The translations under genes and the position numbers were made by a program. Positions 1-9,364 of a DNA stretch of 64,000 nt are shown one piece after another. Every line of letters begins with the position of its first letter. Position 1 is the first letter of the stretch. Source of the DNA: Emiliania huxleyi CCMP1516 (taxonomy: Eukaryota; Haptophyta; Isochrysidales; Noelaerhabdaceae); assembly GCF_000372725.1 (NCBI RefSeq), contig NW_005196681.1, positions 531,107-595,106 on the forward strand, written 5' to 3'. A model generated the notes under the pieces. That model was not told the DNA's origin. It made no database searches and worked only from the letters and a program-made list of their open reading frames with translations.

Positions 1-186
1 GTTCAGATGCGAGTCGAGTGCTCTCTGCTGCGAGACACGTTGTGGGGCGACGAGGCGGAGGAGGGGTCGTCGGATGTGCTAGAGCGAGTCCGTGTCGCCT
101 CACCGCGCGACTGTGAGCAGGTGACGGAGATCCGAGTGCTGCTCAAGGAGCGACTCGTCGAGGAGTTTGTCGACGACGACGAGTAA
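1..186 (+). CDS. 3' end of an unknown protein-coding gene
   Basis: Frame 1 is open from the window edge to a TAA at 184-186, giving the last 61 residues of a protein. The piece is charged and ends in an acidic tail (EEFVDDDE). Codon use is GC-rich like the real genes nearby. I recognise no domain, and the segment is too short for a functional call. The rest of the gene lies to the left of the window. Confidence 0.4.
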   Translation, partial: VQMRVECSLLRDTLWGDEAEEGSSDVLERVRVASPRDCEQVTEIRVLLKERLVEEFVDDDE

Positions 187-1109
187 GCGGATGCTGCGGA
201 TATACGTCTCCAACGTGTCTGTCGCGTGCCGAGCGCAATGAGAGGGGAGCTCCGTCCGTGCGCACGGTGCGTATCCCTGTCGCGTGCGCGCAGGCCCGCA
301 CGGCGGCCGCGCGCGCCACAGGGCCGGATATATTTAAAAATCGGATATATGTCTCTTGTGTGTTACGGGGTGTGACTGTGTGGAGGGTGAGTTGACCAAG
401 GGGTTGTGAGCCGGGCCCTCCTGCTCGGCTCCAGCCGGTAGACAAGTCTTGTCATCAACAGAGTAGATGGATCTGACCTCGGGGCCGATGTGACCAAGCG
501 CTGGTGGCGCGGTTTTACCTCACACCCATGGTCTCACAGTGTGCCGGCAGTCGCCGAGCAGTGTCGCTCACACAAGCCGCAGCACAAGTGACTGAGGGCC
601 AGTGAGGGCGAGCCCATCGCTGTCACAGCTGTGGCAGCCGCACAGTAGGCTGTGTCAACTGTGCAGAGTGTGTGAGCAGCAGAGGAGCTGCTCTCCAGAC
701 TTCAGTCGCAAAGAGCTGCATGCCACCGAAAGCGCTGTCGAGGTTCGCCGAGCGCGGCGCAGGTTGAGGGAAGCCGCCACCGACGAGCGCGTTGGACTTT
801 TCACTCCGGACAAAGACGGCCGCACGCACACGAGCTGCGGTTGTGCGGCCGTCATAGCGGCGAGGCGCGGGACCGTCTGTGGCGAAGTGGGTCGCGTCCC
901 TCGATTTCCGTCAACCCAGCATCCACACCCTTTATGGCTGTGGGAAGATCATGTATTATAATGAGGGAAAACGATCGGGTTGCGAGTACGGCGCCGCCCC
1001 TCTCTCACTTCCAGCCCGCCTTCCACGGCGTCCAGCTCTCGGAGACGTGCGCAGCGACGAGGGCGGCGGCGGCGTCCGCCTCGGCATCGTCACCAAAGAG
1101 CATCGCTGC
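187..1109. other. No gene recognised
   Basis: Downstream of the partial first gene and at the 3' side of the KsgA-like gene. Several short overlapping frames are open on both strands, as expected from GC-rich DNA, but none resembles a known family or shows paired splice sites. This probably holds the 3' UTRs of the flanking genes. Confidence 0.4.
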
Positions 1110-2424
1110 CTACACGCGTTCCCCGCAGCAAGCGTGAAGAGGCGCTGTCACAGGGGCCATCGCGAGGGCAAGCCGTTGCGCTGCCAGCTGCACAAACTGC
1201 GCCGGCTCGAGTTGCTCCGGCCTCAGGCGCAGCATCTCCTCGGGCGGCGGCTCTTTGGCGGCGGCCAGCAGCGGCTTGAGGGTGACGCGGAGCATCTTTC
1301 GCCTGGCCAAGGGAGGGACACCTCTCTCTCAAGGCTAAGGGCCGCAGGCGGGCGGAGGGGAGGGGAGGGCGGGACCGCATGTCTCTCGTGCGATGTCTCT
1401 CGTGCGGCGCCTCTGCTCGAAGGCGAGCTTGAGCAGCCCGCTAACCCTAACCCTAACCCTAACCCTAACCCTAACCTCTGCTCGAAGGCGAGCTTGAGCA
1501 GCCCGAGCAGCTGAGAGCGCTGCGCCGCCGACAGGGGCAGCGCCGAGCCGGGCGGCGCCCCGACTGGCCGCAGCCGCAGCACCGCTGCGCTGCACTTTGG
1601 CTCGGGCCTATTCGGTGACGCCGCGCTCGCGGTGTCGCGGGAGCGTGCGGGGAGGGAGGGGGTGCGGTGCGCTGCTCGCCTGAAGGCGTGGGGCGGGATC
1701 TCGAAGAGCCGCTCCGGCTGTCCGAAGAGCTGCGTCATCACCGAGAGGATGCCGTAGTCCTTGCAACGCGGCGGCGCGAGCAGCTTGTCGGCGACCTCGG
1801 CCTGCATGGAGAGGACGACCTCGTCGATCTGCTCGAGCGAGCCGAGCAGCTTGAAGAGGAGCTGGCTCGTCAGGTAGAAGGGGGTGTTGGTCAGCACCGA
1901 GAGGGGCCCTCCCCTCTCCGCCGCGAGAGCCGCCAGGTCGAGCCCGAGCCTGCGCAAGGCGGGCGGGGATTGGCGGCGGGGCTCGCGAGAGGACGGTGGC
2001 GCAGAGGCGCGACTCACAGGTCGGCGTGTCGCAGCTCGAGCGCGGGCAGGTCGGCGCGGAGGATCTCCACCATCCGCTGATCAATCTCCACGGCGAGCAT
2101 CTCTGGGTGAGACTGCAGCAATAGCGCCGTCAGCGCGCCCTGCCCCGGACCGAGCTCGACCACCCTTCGCCCGTCGCCGTCGCCATCGCCGCGGCGGAGC
2201 GACGCCGCCATCCGCTCGGCGAGGGCGTCGTCCACCAGAAAGTTCTGCCCGAGGCTCTGCTTGGCCTTTGGACGCTGACGCTGCTGCCTCTCGCCGCCGG
2301 GAGCCGCGGCACAGACGAGGCACGCGCGGCGGCGTGAGGCGCGCGCGACGGCGGCGGCGGCGGGAACGGCCCTGGTCGGCACAGCTCGCAGGGCCGGTGA
2401 GGCCGTGACGAAGAGGAGGAGCAT
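1110..2424 (-). CDS. ksgA: Organelle-type rRNA adenine dimethyltransferase (KsgA/RsmA/Dim1 family)
   Basis: This enzyme family dimethylates two adjacent adenines in the 3' hairpin of small-subunit rRNA, using S-adenosylmethionine. I read four exons on the minus strand: 2424-2018, 1949-1680, 1607-1476 and 1302-1110 (333 residues, all phases consistent). A basic, alanine-rich start of about 50 residues (MLLLFVTASPALRAVPTRAV) looks like a plastid or mitochondrial presequence. Then come SLGQNFLVDD, the SAM motif VVELGPGQGALTALLL, the AVEID acidic loop, the catalytic NTPF (NxPF) motif followed by YLTSQLLFKLL, HAFRPEPKCSAAVLRLRP, and the C-terminal FEQRRKMLRV block. Intron 2 (1679-1608) uses a GC donor. 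Intron 3 (1475-1303) begins with a TTAGGG-type array. A nuclear gene with prokaryote-type motifs and a presequence suggests an organellar ribosome substrate. The bacterial symbol is used for homology only. Confidence 0.9.
1410..1505. repeat. Telomere-type (CCCTAA)n array between 31-bp direct repeats
   Basis: Positions 1441-1474 are an uninterrupted CCCTAA array, which reads TTAGGG on the coding strand of the KsgA-like gene. It is bracketed by two identical 31-bp copies (1410-1440 and 1475-1505) of the end of exon 3, each coding for LLKLAFEQR. The array starts exactly at the exon 3 boundary and supplies the GT of the splice donor. Confidence 0.95.
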
Positions 2425-3627
2425 CGCGGTGGCCGAGGAGGAAGCCGCGGAGGCTCTACGAGCTGCTGCAGCAGCTGTCAAGCGCCGGCACAGTCGTACA
2501 GTTGTAGGCAAACCAGGTTCGTTGTGAAGAGCTGGCTGGGGCGCGCCACCCAAGAGCCTAGGTAGGTGCGGATCGGCAAGAGCGCAATCGATCTTTTTGC
2601 CCTCTATCACCTTGGGTTGTAAGAACTTGAAACACACCACGCAGGGGCACAGCAAGCACGGATAGCCGTTGAGGAGAAAGGGCATAAGGTGTATGCGCAG
2701 CCACGGCCGTGCCGCGGTGGGCGCGCCACCTCCCGCGAGCGCGGCGGGATCGGAATTGCGGCCGGAGGGAAGGGCGAGCCGCCGCCGCCGCCGCCATATA
2801 CCATCAGCGACGACGACCGCGGCTCGCCCCAAACGCCAGGCGCTGGATCGGCAGTAGGGCTTGGGCGGCGCAGCGTAGGCCTCGAGCCACACGAGTCGCC
2901 GACAACCCCCCCTCATCGACGTGATGGCCGCACCCGCTGCCGGCCGATGCAAGCTGCCGCCTCCACCGCACCAGCGATACTGGCCGCGGCTCGCCGCCAC
3001 GCGCCGGCTCGGAAGAGGGGCTATCGGCGGCGCAGCAGAGCGGCATGCGTCGTCATTCGAGCAGCACCAGGTCCCCTCTTCGACGTGACGGCCGCTCCCG
3101 GAGCCGGCCGGTGCGCGCCCGACCCACGCCCCCTCTCGCACCCCCCCGGTCCCCCTGCGCGGCGCCCCCTCCACTGCGCGCCGGCTCGAGCGCCTATTGC
3201 CAAATCGCGACTTTCGAGCGCAGTGCGTGCGCCCCACACGTCACGCGAGCGCAGGAGAGTTTGCGGCAGAGCAGTACCGTGTACTAGCCGGAGGCATCGC
3301 GCCGAAAACCCCGCGCATTCCGCCCCAACAGAGGCTGCAGGAGGCAGATGGCCAATAGCTGTCGTTTAGCGACCATCGTTACGAAATGTAGCGTTACCGG
3401 GAGCTCTCCAAGCTGTCTTGGGTGGTAAGAAATAACAGAAATTCAAGGGAGGGATGGGAGGACGGCTACACCTTTGAACGTGTGGGCGGCAGCTGTCTGT
3501 TTACAGGCGCTGGCCGCCCGCGCGCGCGCCGGACCGGCTCCGGCACGTCCGGCGCTGGGCGGCGCGCGTCCACACTGCGCGTCGCGCAAAAGGCGAGCGC
3601 TCGCCGCCGCTACGGCGGCGGCGGCGG

Positions 3628-3700
3628 CCGACGGCCGACGGCCGACGGCCGACGGCCGACGGCCGACGGCCGACGGCCGACGGCAGACGGCATACGGCCT
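3628..3700. repeat. 7-bp minisatellite, unit GACGGCC
   Basis: About ten tandem copies of GACGGCC, with the last copies diverging to GACGGCA and TACGGCC. The unit length is not a multiple of three, so the open frames that run across it are not credible coding sequence. Confidence 0.9.
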
Positions 3701-3940
3701 AGGGCTCGGCTGGGCGCGCACGCGCACGCGCGCGCGTCGCGCGCCACGCGTCGCTCCGCGAGGGCGCGCGCCAACCGCGATTCGAACCGGGGCCAAAAGG
3801 CGCCTGGAGGCTGCGGGGCTGATAGAGCAGGCCGGCTGCGGCTCCTGATGTACCTCCGCTTTTGGGTGGCGGTCGCGCGCTGCCGACGGCGCTCGCCGGC
3901 GCTACGGCGCTCGCGGCGCGCTCGTGGCGTTCAGGGCGGC

Positions 3941-3956
3941 TCGCACACGCACACGC

Positions 3957-4037
<81 letters not shown>

Positions 4038-4038
4038 C
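3941..4038. repeat. (CA)n microsatellite
   Basis: Roughly 45 CA dinucleotides, starting with interspersed CG (CACACG) and ending in ACATGCACAG. It reads as poly Thr-His or Cys-Val in different frames, which explains the open frames across it. Confidence 0.95.
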
Positions 4039-4367
4039 ACAGACACACAGCCCCTTCCCCTCCCCCCTCAAGGGCGAGGACACGCACAGGCCGCACCTCT
4101 AGTGAGGCCCGCATAGTATGTGGGAGACTCGTGCCGCCGCCCCTGCCACCCCTGTGTCAGTGTGCCTGTGGTAGGAGAGACTGCCAGCGACAAGCTGGAG
4201 GCAGGTCGCTAGACTGAGATGAGACCGCCAGTGGATGTGGGAGTCCACCGCGCACCGCGCTGCGAGCCTGTCGTGTCCCTTGTCAGGAGCAGGAGAGCCC
4301 CACCTGTCCCCCTGATCGTTCTTCCAAAATCCTGCTCGTGCAGGTGGGGACCCTGTCCTCGTCCCAT

Positions 4368-4562
4368 CCCTCGTTTGGCGTGTCTGTTTTCTTTCTTTTC
4401 TTTCTTTGGGAGGACGGCTAGCGCACCACACCCCTCTCCTTAAAATCCCTGTGTGGTGGCGGCGTGCCGTCCTCCCATCCCTCCCTTGGCTTGCCTGTGT
4501 TCCTTTTTTCTTTCTTTCTTTGGGAGGACGGCACGCCGCCACCACGCAGGGATTTTAACAGT
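4368..4562. repeat. Dispersed repeat R1, inverted plus direct copy
   Basis: Contains the R1 core (GGGAGGACGGCACGCC, then CCACCAC, then GGGATTTTAA) once in each orientation, separated by a pyrimidine CTTT tract. R1 recurs near 6010-6240, 6318-6472, 11063-11213, 31345-31430 (reverse), 40888-41040, 61520-61592 and 63196-63318. Weaker pieces lie near 3440, 5740-5812 and 15386-15470. Confidence 0.85.
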
Positions 4563-4704
4563 CGTACTCGAGTAGGCAGTCGCGCCGGCTCGCGTGGCCC
4601 TTTTTTCTTTTTTTAAGTTTCTTGTTCGTGGAATTGCAACACAAACAAGAGAGAGAAATAAAAATCTCTCTCCCACAAACACAAACACAAAACAAACAAC
4701 AATT

Positions 4705-5566
4705 ACGTGTGAGTGTTAGAGTTGTTTGGTATTGCTAAAAATCTCTCTCTCTCTCAAAACAAACGAGCGGGGCATGCCAGTCGATTTCTTCGGCGACTAC
4801 CTTTACAACAAGGCCCACCACCGGCGGCCCCACGACGGCGTCCTCGCCGCCTGGGCGGACGCGATGCGCGCCCCGGCCAACGCGCCGGTCGTGCACGGTG
4901 ACAAGGAGAAACCAGAGCTCACCCGGCAGTACAACGAGGGGTACAAGGTCGACCTCGCGGAACCCCACGCTGGCCCGGGAGGATGCGATGAGGTGAATGA
5001 AGAGTCAAGCTCTGGACGCCCCTCCTCAAAAGACCTCCTCGGCGGGCGTTGGCAACGCCTCGAGCGGCGGCACGCCCGCCTCCGTTGGCCACTCCTACGC
5101 CTTCGGCAACACCGAAGAGAAGGCCCGCCGCCTAAACATGGGCTGCAAGGCGCGCGGGCAGCCCGGCCAACCCTTCTCCCACAAGACCGGCCACGGCTAC
5201 GTCAAGGGGCGCATCGCGGTTTCTACCACGACGCGATCTTTGTCAAGCGCAACAACTTCAACCTGCTGCTCCACGAGACGTTCGGCGGCGGCTTCTCGCC
5301 CACCGCCGTTCTCAAGCTGCGCCGCCTCGCGCGCAAAGCCGCGCGGCAGCGTCGACCGCACGGCCTACTCGCCCAAATACTCGCTTTCTTTTATGTCCCA
5401 CCATGCAGAGCGCATCTCTCTCTCTGTTGTGCGAGGCGTGAACCGCGCCATTCGCTCTCACCTGGCAACCCTGTCTGCACGTCTCGCGCGCGCGTGAACA
5501 GGGCTCCAGGCCCCAAATGACGTGTGAGTGTTAGAGTTGTTTGGTATTGCTAAAAATCTCTCTCTC
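4705..5566. repeat. ~47-bp direct repeats bracketing a disrupted ORF
   Basis: Near-identical copies at 4705-4755 and 5520-5566, sharing ACGTGTGAGTGTTAGAGTTG and then TTTGGTATTGCTAAAAATC before a CT tract. They flank the disrupted ORF on both sides in the same orientation. A related solo copy lies at about 18790-18838. The layout resembles a cassette or the terminal direct repeats of an element, but no terminal motif proves this. Confidence 0.8.
4774..5516 (+). pseudogene. Disrupted ORF of unknown family
   Basis: Protein-like sequence starts with MPVDFFGDYLYNKAHHRRP. It continues through recognisably non-random segments (HSYAFGNTEEKARRLNMGCK; FVKRNNFNLLLHETFGGGF; AYSPKYSLSFMSHHAERISL) that do not share one reading frame, so the copy looks broken in a few places or carries unrecognised introns. 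I recognise no domain. Its position between 47-bp direct repeats suggests a mobile or virus-derived origin, but that is only an inference. Confidence 0.45.
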
Positions 5567-5587
5567 AAACACAATCTTGATAATTGC

Positions 5588-5668
5588 TAAAAACGGTAGT
5601 GATCTGATCACCCGAATACCACGTTCGGATCGCTCCTCATCGCAAACCCCGTCCAGCAGTCCTCCTCC
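5588..5668 (+). repeat. Dispersed repeat shared with 43.94-44.01 kb
   Basis: The stretch containing GATCACCCGAATACCACGTT and the following CGGATCGCTCCTCATCGC appears as a reverse complement at about 43936-44010. No coding potential is seen. The copy here lies immediately downstream of the disrupted ORF and its right-hand direct repeat. Confidence 0.7.
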
Positions 5669-6009
5669 GGGAATGTACGTAAGAGCTACATACACTGAAA
5701 AATCTCTCTGGAATTGTGCAGACAAGCAGAGGAAGAAAGAGCAGGTGGGGACCCTGTCCTCGTCCCATCCCTCGTTTGGCGTGTCTGTTTTCTTTCTTTC
5801 TTTTAGGAAGAAAGAGAAAGCGGATACGAAACAAGAACACAACGCACTCTCTCACATGACAAGCGATCCCACGTCAGCGATTGTGGGGACTACATGATTA
5901 CACGAAGGGTGGGGGGGGCCGTCCGCAGAGCTAGGCGGCGCGGGCACCCCCCACTGCCATGGGGCCGAGCGTAAGAAGCTGTTTGCCGCTTGCTTGTTCT
6001 TGATCCAGT

Positions 6010-6240
6010 TGAAGAAAGAAAGAAAGAAAACGGACAAGCCAAGGGAGGGATGGGAGGGACGGCACGCCGCCACCACACAGGGATTTTAAGGAAAAAGAAA
6101 GAAAGAAAACAGACAACCCAAGGGAGGGATGGGAGGACGGCACGCCGCCACCACACAGGGATTTTAAGGAGAGGTGTGTGATGCGCTAGCCGTCGCCCAC
6201 CCTTGGGAGTCTGCCTCTTTAGATATCTCTCTTCGCAGTC
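6010..6240 (+). repeat. Dispersed repeat R1, two direct copies
   Basis: Two tandem copies of the GAAA-tract plus GGGAGGGATGGGAGG...CAGGGATTTTAAGGA unit (starting near 6013 and 6088). The second continues into the longer R1 tail (GCGCTAGCCGTCGCCCACCC, then TCTCTCTTCGCAGTCTC). It lies upstream of the CS-domain gene in the same orientation as the gene. Confidence 0.9.
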
Positions 6241-6317
6241 TCTCGCCGCTTCTCGCTGCAGCCTTCATGCCACCTCGCGGTCGTCCCACTCTCGTCGTTC
6301 TCTCCCTTGTCATTTCC

Positions 6318-6472
6318 TCCTCTGAAAGAAAGAAAGAAAGAAAACAGACAATCCAAACGAGGGATGGGACGAGGACAGGGTCCCCACCTGCACGAGCAGG
6401 ATTTTGGAAGAACGATCAGGGGGACAGGTGGGGCTCTCCTGCTCCTGAAAAAGGACACGACAGGCTCCTCTG
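6318..6472. repeat. Dispersed repeat R1-related segment
   Basis: A GAAA tract followed by GAGGGATGGGACGAGGACAG and GTCCCCACCTGCACGAGCAG. It matches the reverse complement of 4263-4400. It ends just before the 5' end of the CS-domain gene. Confidence 0.8.
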
Positions 6473-6598
6473 GCGCAAAAAGGCCGTATAATGAAATTCT
6501 TTTTGCTGCGCAGCGAGGGCGGCGGTGGACACAGCGACAATCCCAGTGGCTTTGGGCACAATCCCAGTGGCTGTGGGCATAATCCCAGTGGCGACCAC

Positions 6599-7477
6599 AT
6601 GCTGCCCTTCGAGTTCACCTACGTCAAGATCCCGGCCGACGAAGCGCTCGATTATGAAGAGCTGCGCGGCGAGATCTCAAAGGCAGGTGACAGCCTGCAG
6701 GCGCAGCTCAAGGCGGCGTTCGCGGGTGGCAGCATCAAGCGGGTTGATCACCTGCGGCAGACGTACGGAAGGGACGTGGAGAGCAAGCTCGACACACTCA
6801 ACCGCATCGCCCAGGAGGAGGGCTCCGTCGAGCTCTTCGCGCTCACCAAGCCGAGCAAGTCGTCGCAGCCGGTGCCTCACGCGGGCGTGTACCTCTACAT
6901 CGACGAGATGGGGATGCTCAAGGACCGGCCAGTGAACCGGCGCGCCTTCGAGCTGGCCCGCTCGTGCGGCCTCGAGCCGGAGCAGCCCTTCCACGGCGAC
7001 GCCTACGTCGGGAGGGTGCTGGTCGAGCCGGGCCTGCGGCAGGCGGACTTCCACGCGGCGGAGGTGGTGTCCTCGAGCCCGTGGATGGCGAGTGCGCCCG
7101 CGGAGAACGCGGCGTACGCGGCCGCCATGCACGACTACGAGCAGGCGGCCAAGGCGAAGCAGGTGGGGCCGACCGAGGAGGAGAGGAGCGAGGCGAGGGG
7201 CTGGAGCTGGTCGCAGACGGCGGAGGAGCTCGAGGTGAGCGTGCGGCTGCCAGAGGGGGTGAGCAAGAAGGAACTCAAGGTGGCCATCACAGCCACCAGG
7301 CTTGTCGTCGGCCGCAAGGCGGGCGGCGACCCCATCGCGCAGCTCGCGCTGTACGCGCCGGTCAGCGCCGACGAGTCCACTTGGACGATGGGCTCCGACG
7401 AGCGCGGCACAACGGTCTGCATCGAGATGGAGAAGCTGCACCCGGAGACGTGGCCTCAGCCAGAGAAGGTCTCGTGA
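6599..7477 (+). CDS. CS (p23/NudC-like) domain protein
   Basis: Single exon, 292 residues from the ATG at 6599. An in-frame ATG at 6491 would add 36 residues made mostly of three copies of NPSG(F/C)GH encoded by an 18-bp repeat, so I prefer 6599. The N-terminal half (MLPFEFTYVKIPADEALDYE) has an alpha-helical, charged region. The C-terminal ~95 residues form a CS/HSP20-like fold: WSWSQTAEELEVSVRLPEGV, then KKELKVAITATRLVVG and WTMGSDERGTTVCIEMEKLH. Such domains act as HSP90-associated co-chaperones or NudC-type chaperones, probably cytosolic since no presequence is visible. The exact partner cannot be told. Two R1 repeat blocks lie just upstream. Confidence 0.8.
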   Translation: MLPFEFTYVKIPADEALDYEELRGEISKAGDSLQAQLKAAFAGGSIKRVDHLRQTYGRDVESKLDTLNRIAQEEGSVELFALTKPSKSSQPVPHAGVYLYIDEMGMLKDRPVNRRAFELARSCGLEPEQPFHGDAYVGRVLVEPGLRQADFHAAEVVSSSPWMASAPAENAAYAAAMHDYEQAAKAKQVGPTEEERSEARGWSWSQTAEELEVSVRLPEGVSKKELKVAITATRLVVGRKAGGDPIAQLALYAPVSADESTWTMGSDERGTTVCIEMEKLHPETWPQPEKVS

Positions 7478-7682
7478 TGACGGATGGCGTGGCTAGAGCA
7501 GAGCATGTGTGTGCAAGTCCAACACCGGAATCCGGATGAAAACGTGCGGATCTTTGGCTTTTTTTTTTGCTTTTACCTCTTTTTGGTGGGTTGCGGTCGA
7601 GGGTCGGCCCCGGTAGTCATTTAAAATATAGTCATAGAGTCGTACCCTCCGAAAGAAACCTTGCGGTGGCAGGGCACTCGGG

Positions 7683-8384
7683 TCATTGGCACCGGAGCAA
7701 GCCTGCCACCCGCATCGCCTCGGCCCGCCGCAGCGTCGCCTCCACGTTGCCCGCCACCACGCCGCTCCCCTCGCCGCCGGCAACCTCGGCGAGGCTCCAC
7801 CACCGCGCGTCCATCGCATCGTCCGCCGCGGCCTATGCGGAGAGCTCGGCCGCCTCAGAAGTCGCCGCCTTTCGGCCTTCCGGCGCTGGAGTCGAAGCGC
7901 CGGAGGCTCGCTCCCCGGCTCCACAGCCTCGGCGTAGAACTGCGCGATCAGGTAGTGGAACTGGACAGCGCCGTCGGCGTCGCGATAGATGGCGTCCGTT
8001 GCGGTGAAAGGCCCTGCGTGCCATCGCACGGCACCTGCGAGAAGTAGAGCCGTCCGTCTGCAAAGAGGGTCTGAGCGGCGGCAAGGCAGTGTCTCTGCAA
8101 AGTGTCTCAAGCGCACCTCCGCTGAGCCGGCACTCCTCTTCGAGCTCTCGCCGCGCCGCGTCGGCTGAAGTCTCGCCAAGCTCGACGCCCCCACCGGGGA
8201 GGCTCCATGACCCTTTGCCTGGCGGCTTGCCACGCTGGACGAGCAGGTATTCCGCCGGCCCTTCCTCCGAACGGCGCACGGCGACGGCGACAGCGGCTCT
8301 GGGCACGCTGCTGTAGGCACGTGCGGTTGCGGTCGCGGCGGACATCAGCGTCGTGAAGCGGCGGAGGTGGTGGAAGCGCAGCAT
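7683..8384 (-). CDS. Nudix hydrolase, probably organelle-targeted
   Basis: Three exons on the minus strand (8384-8117, 8013-7901, 7832-7683), 176 residues. The Nudix box is complete: GGGVELGETSADAARRELEE (pattern Gx5Ex7REUxEE). It is followed by PFTATDAIYRDADGAVQFHY and a C-terminal DDAMDARWWSLAEVAG block with a final helix NVEATLRRAEAMRVAGLL, typical of ADP-ribose or dinucleotide pyrophosphatase-like members. Residues 1-45 (MLRFHHLRRFTTLMSAATAT...) are basic and hydroxylated, suggesting a mitochondrial or plastid presequence. Intron 1 is GT-AG and intron 2 (7900-7833) is GC-AG. Substrate unknown. It hydrolyses a nucleoside diphosphate linked to another moiety. Convergent with the CS-domain gene, about 200 bases apart. 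Confidence 0.85.
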
Positions 8385-9364
8385 CGTCTGTCTCTTTTTC
8401 CTTTTGTACACCGAGGCGGTGCCGGTGCCGAGCGCGGGCAGAGCCCACAGGTCGGACCTAGGAACCAAAAAAGACTCCGGGTCCAGCGCGAGGGTGGTGG
8501 CGTCCGCGTCGGGAGAGGGCTGAAGGCGGGGGAGACCAACCCGATCTCTCCGGCGTCCCGGGAGCGTGATTGACACCTCCCCCTGCGCCAACAGCCCCGT
8601 GGAGGTAGCCTCTTCGGTATCTTATCCTCTTCCATTGCAGATTTCGCGACTCTGCGTGGCAGACTCACACAGCGAGCCTTCCTGTCTCCCTGCTGCCGAT
8701 TCATCGGTTGTGCTCACTCAAGATATTGTAGAGACCGACCATATGCACAATATCTTGACTGAGAGCTAAGGCCTAAGCCCAGTTCGACGATCGGCAGCCT
8801 CACCGAAGGTCGCGCCGCTGCGCAGCGAGAGCCAGGCTCGCCCGGCGAAGGTGACCAGAGAGTGCTCAACAAATACCAGAAAAAATCAGGGAGCCTCAGG
8901 GAGTGCCACTGCCACCACCCAGGCCGCGGGAGCCGAACGGCTGCGCCGAGGACAGCTCCCTCAGTGTGCTCCGCGGCCCACCAGTGTGCGCCGCGGCGCC
9001 GTCCAGCCACTTTGGCGGCCAGCCACCGGTCGAGTTCTTCGACTCTGGAGGACAGAAAGGTACCTCTGAAAGGTATTTTCATGCTCTATTTAGCGCACTT
9101 GGTCTCAAAGAGCAACTCCGTTCACAGCGGGCGTGATTCACAGGTAAGCATGAGCGAAGCATGGGCTGGGAAGAGGGTATGGGATCCGGTATGTTCGTAA
9201 GAGCCAGAAGCTGAAAAGCAAGAAATTCCGTAGACGTAACGTTCCGCCGCCCGGGGGCCGCGTGGACGGGCACATCGTGCCGAGGGCGCAACGATTACGG
9301 GTTAGCGTCAAGGCGGAAAAGAGGGCTGTGTTTCTCGCTCCTCCACCCATAGACCGTACGCTGC
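8385..9364. other. Intergenic region between divergent genes
   Basis: Lies between the start of the Nudix gene (-) and the start of the SAM-domain gene (+), so it should hold both promoters. No coding sequence is recognised. It contains the 17-bp-arm hairpin at 8713-8763. Confidence 0.4.
8713..8763. repeat. Hairpin with 17-bp arms
   Basis: CTCACTCAAGATATTGT at 8713-8729 pairs with ACAATATCTTGACTGAG at 8747-8763, with one mismatch and a 17-base loop. It is AT-rich within GC-rich DNA. It could be a small foldback element or a transcribed hairpin. Confidence 0.85.

Larger units (their letters stand above)
2425..4367. other. Repeat-rich intergenic DNA, no gene recognised
   Basis: Between the KsgA-like start and the first R1 repeat. 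It is very GC-rich with many overlapping open frames that resemble nothing. It contains a 7-bp minisatellite, a CA microsatellite and a fragment of repeat R1 near 3440-3470. Positions 4263-4400 recur as a reverse complement near 6360-6470. Confidence 0.4.

Noticed and set aside
1410-1505. Chromosome end
   Set aside because: The telomere-type array is short, internal to a gene and followed by unique sequence on both sides.
2014-3237. 407-residue minus-strand frame as one protein
   Set aside because: Only its last 136 residues are the KsgA-like exon 1; the upstream part is compositional noise and the KsgA presequence begins at 2424.
3776-3850. Minus-strand B-box-like GGTTCGAATCG suggesting a tRNA
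   Set aside because: The T arm does not pair and no A box or anticodon arm is found at the right distance.
3699-4116. Open frames of Thr-His or Cys-Val repeats
   Set aside because: They are translations of the CA microsatellite.
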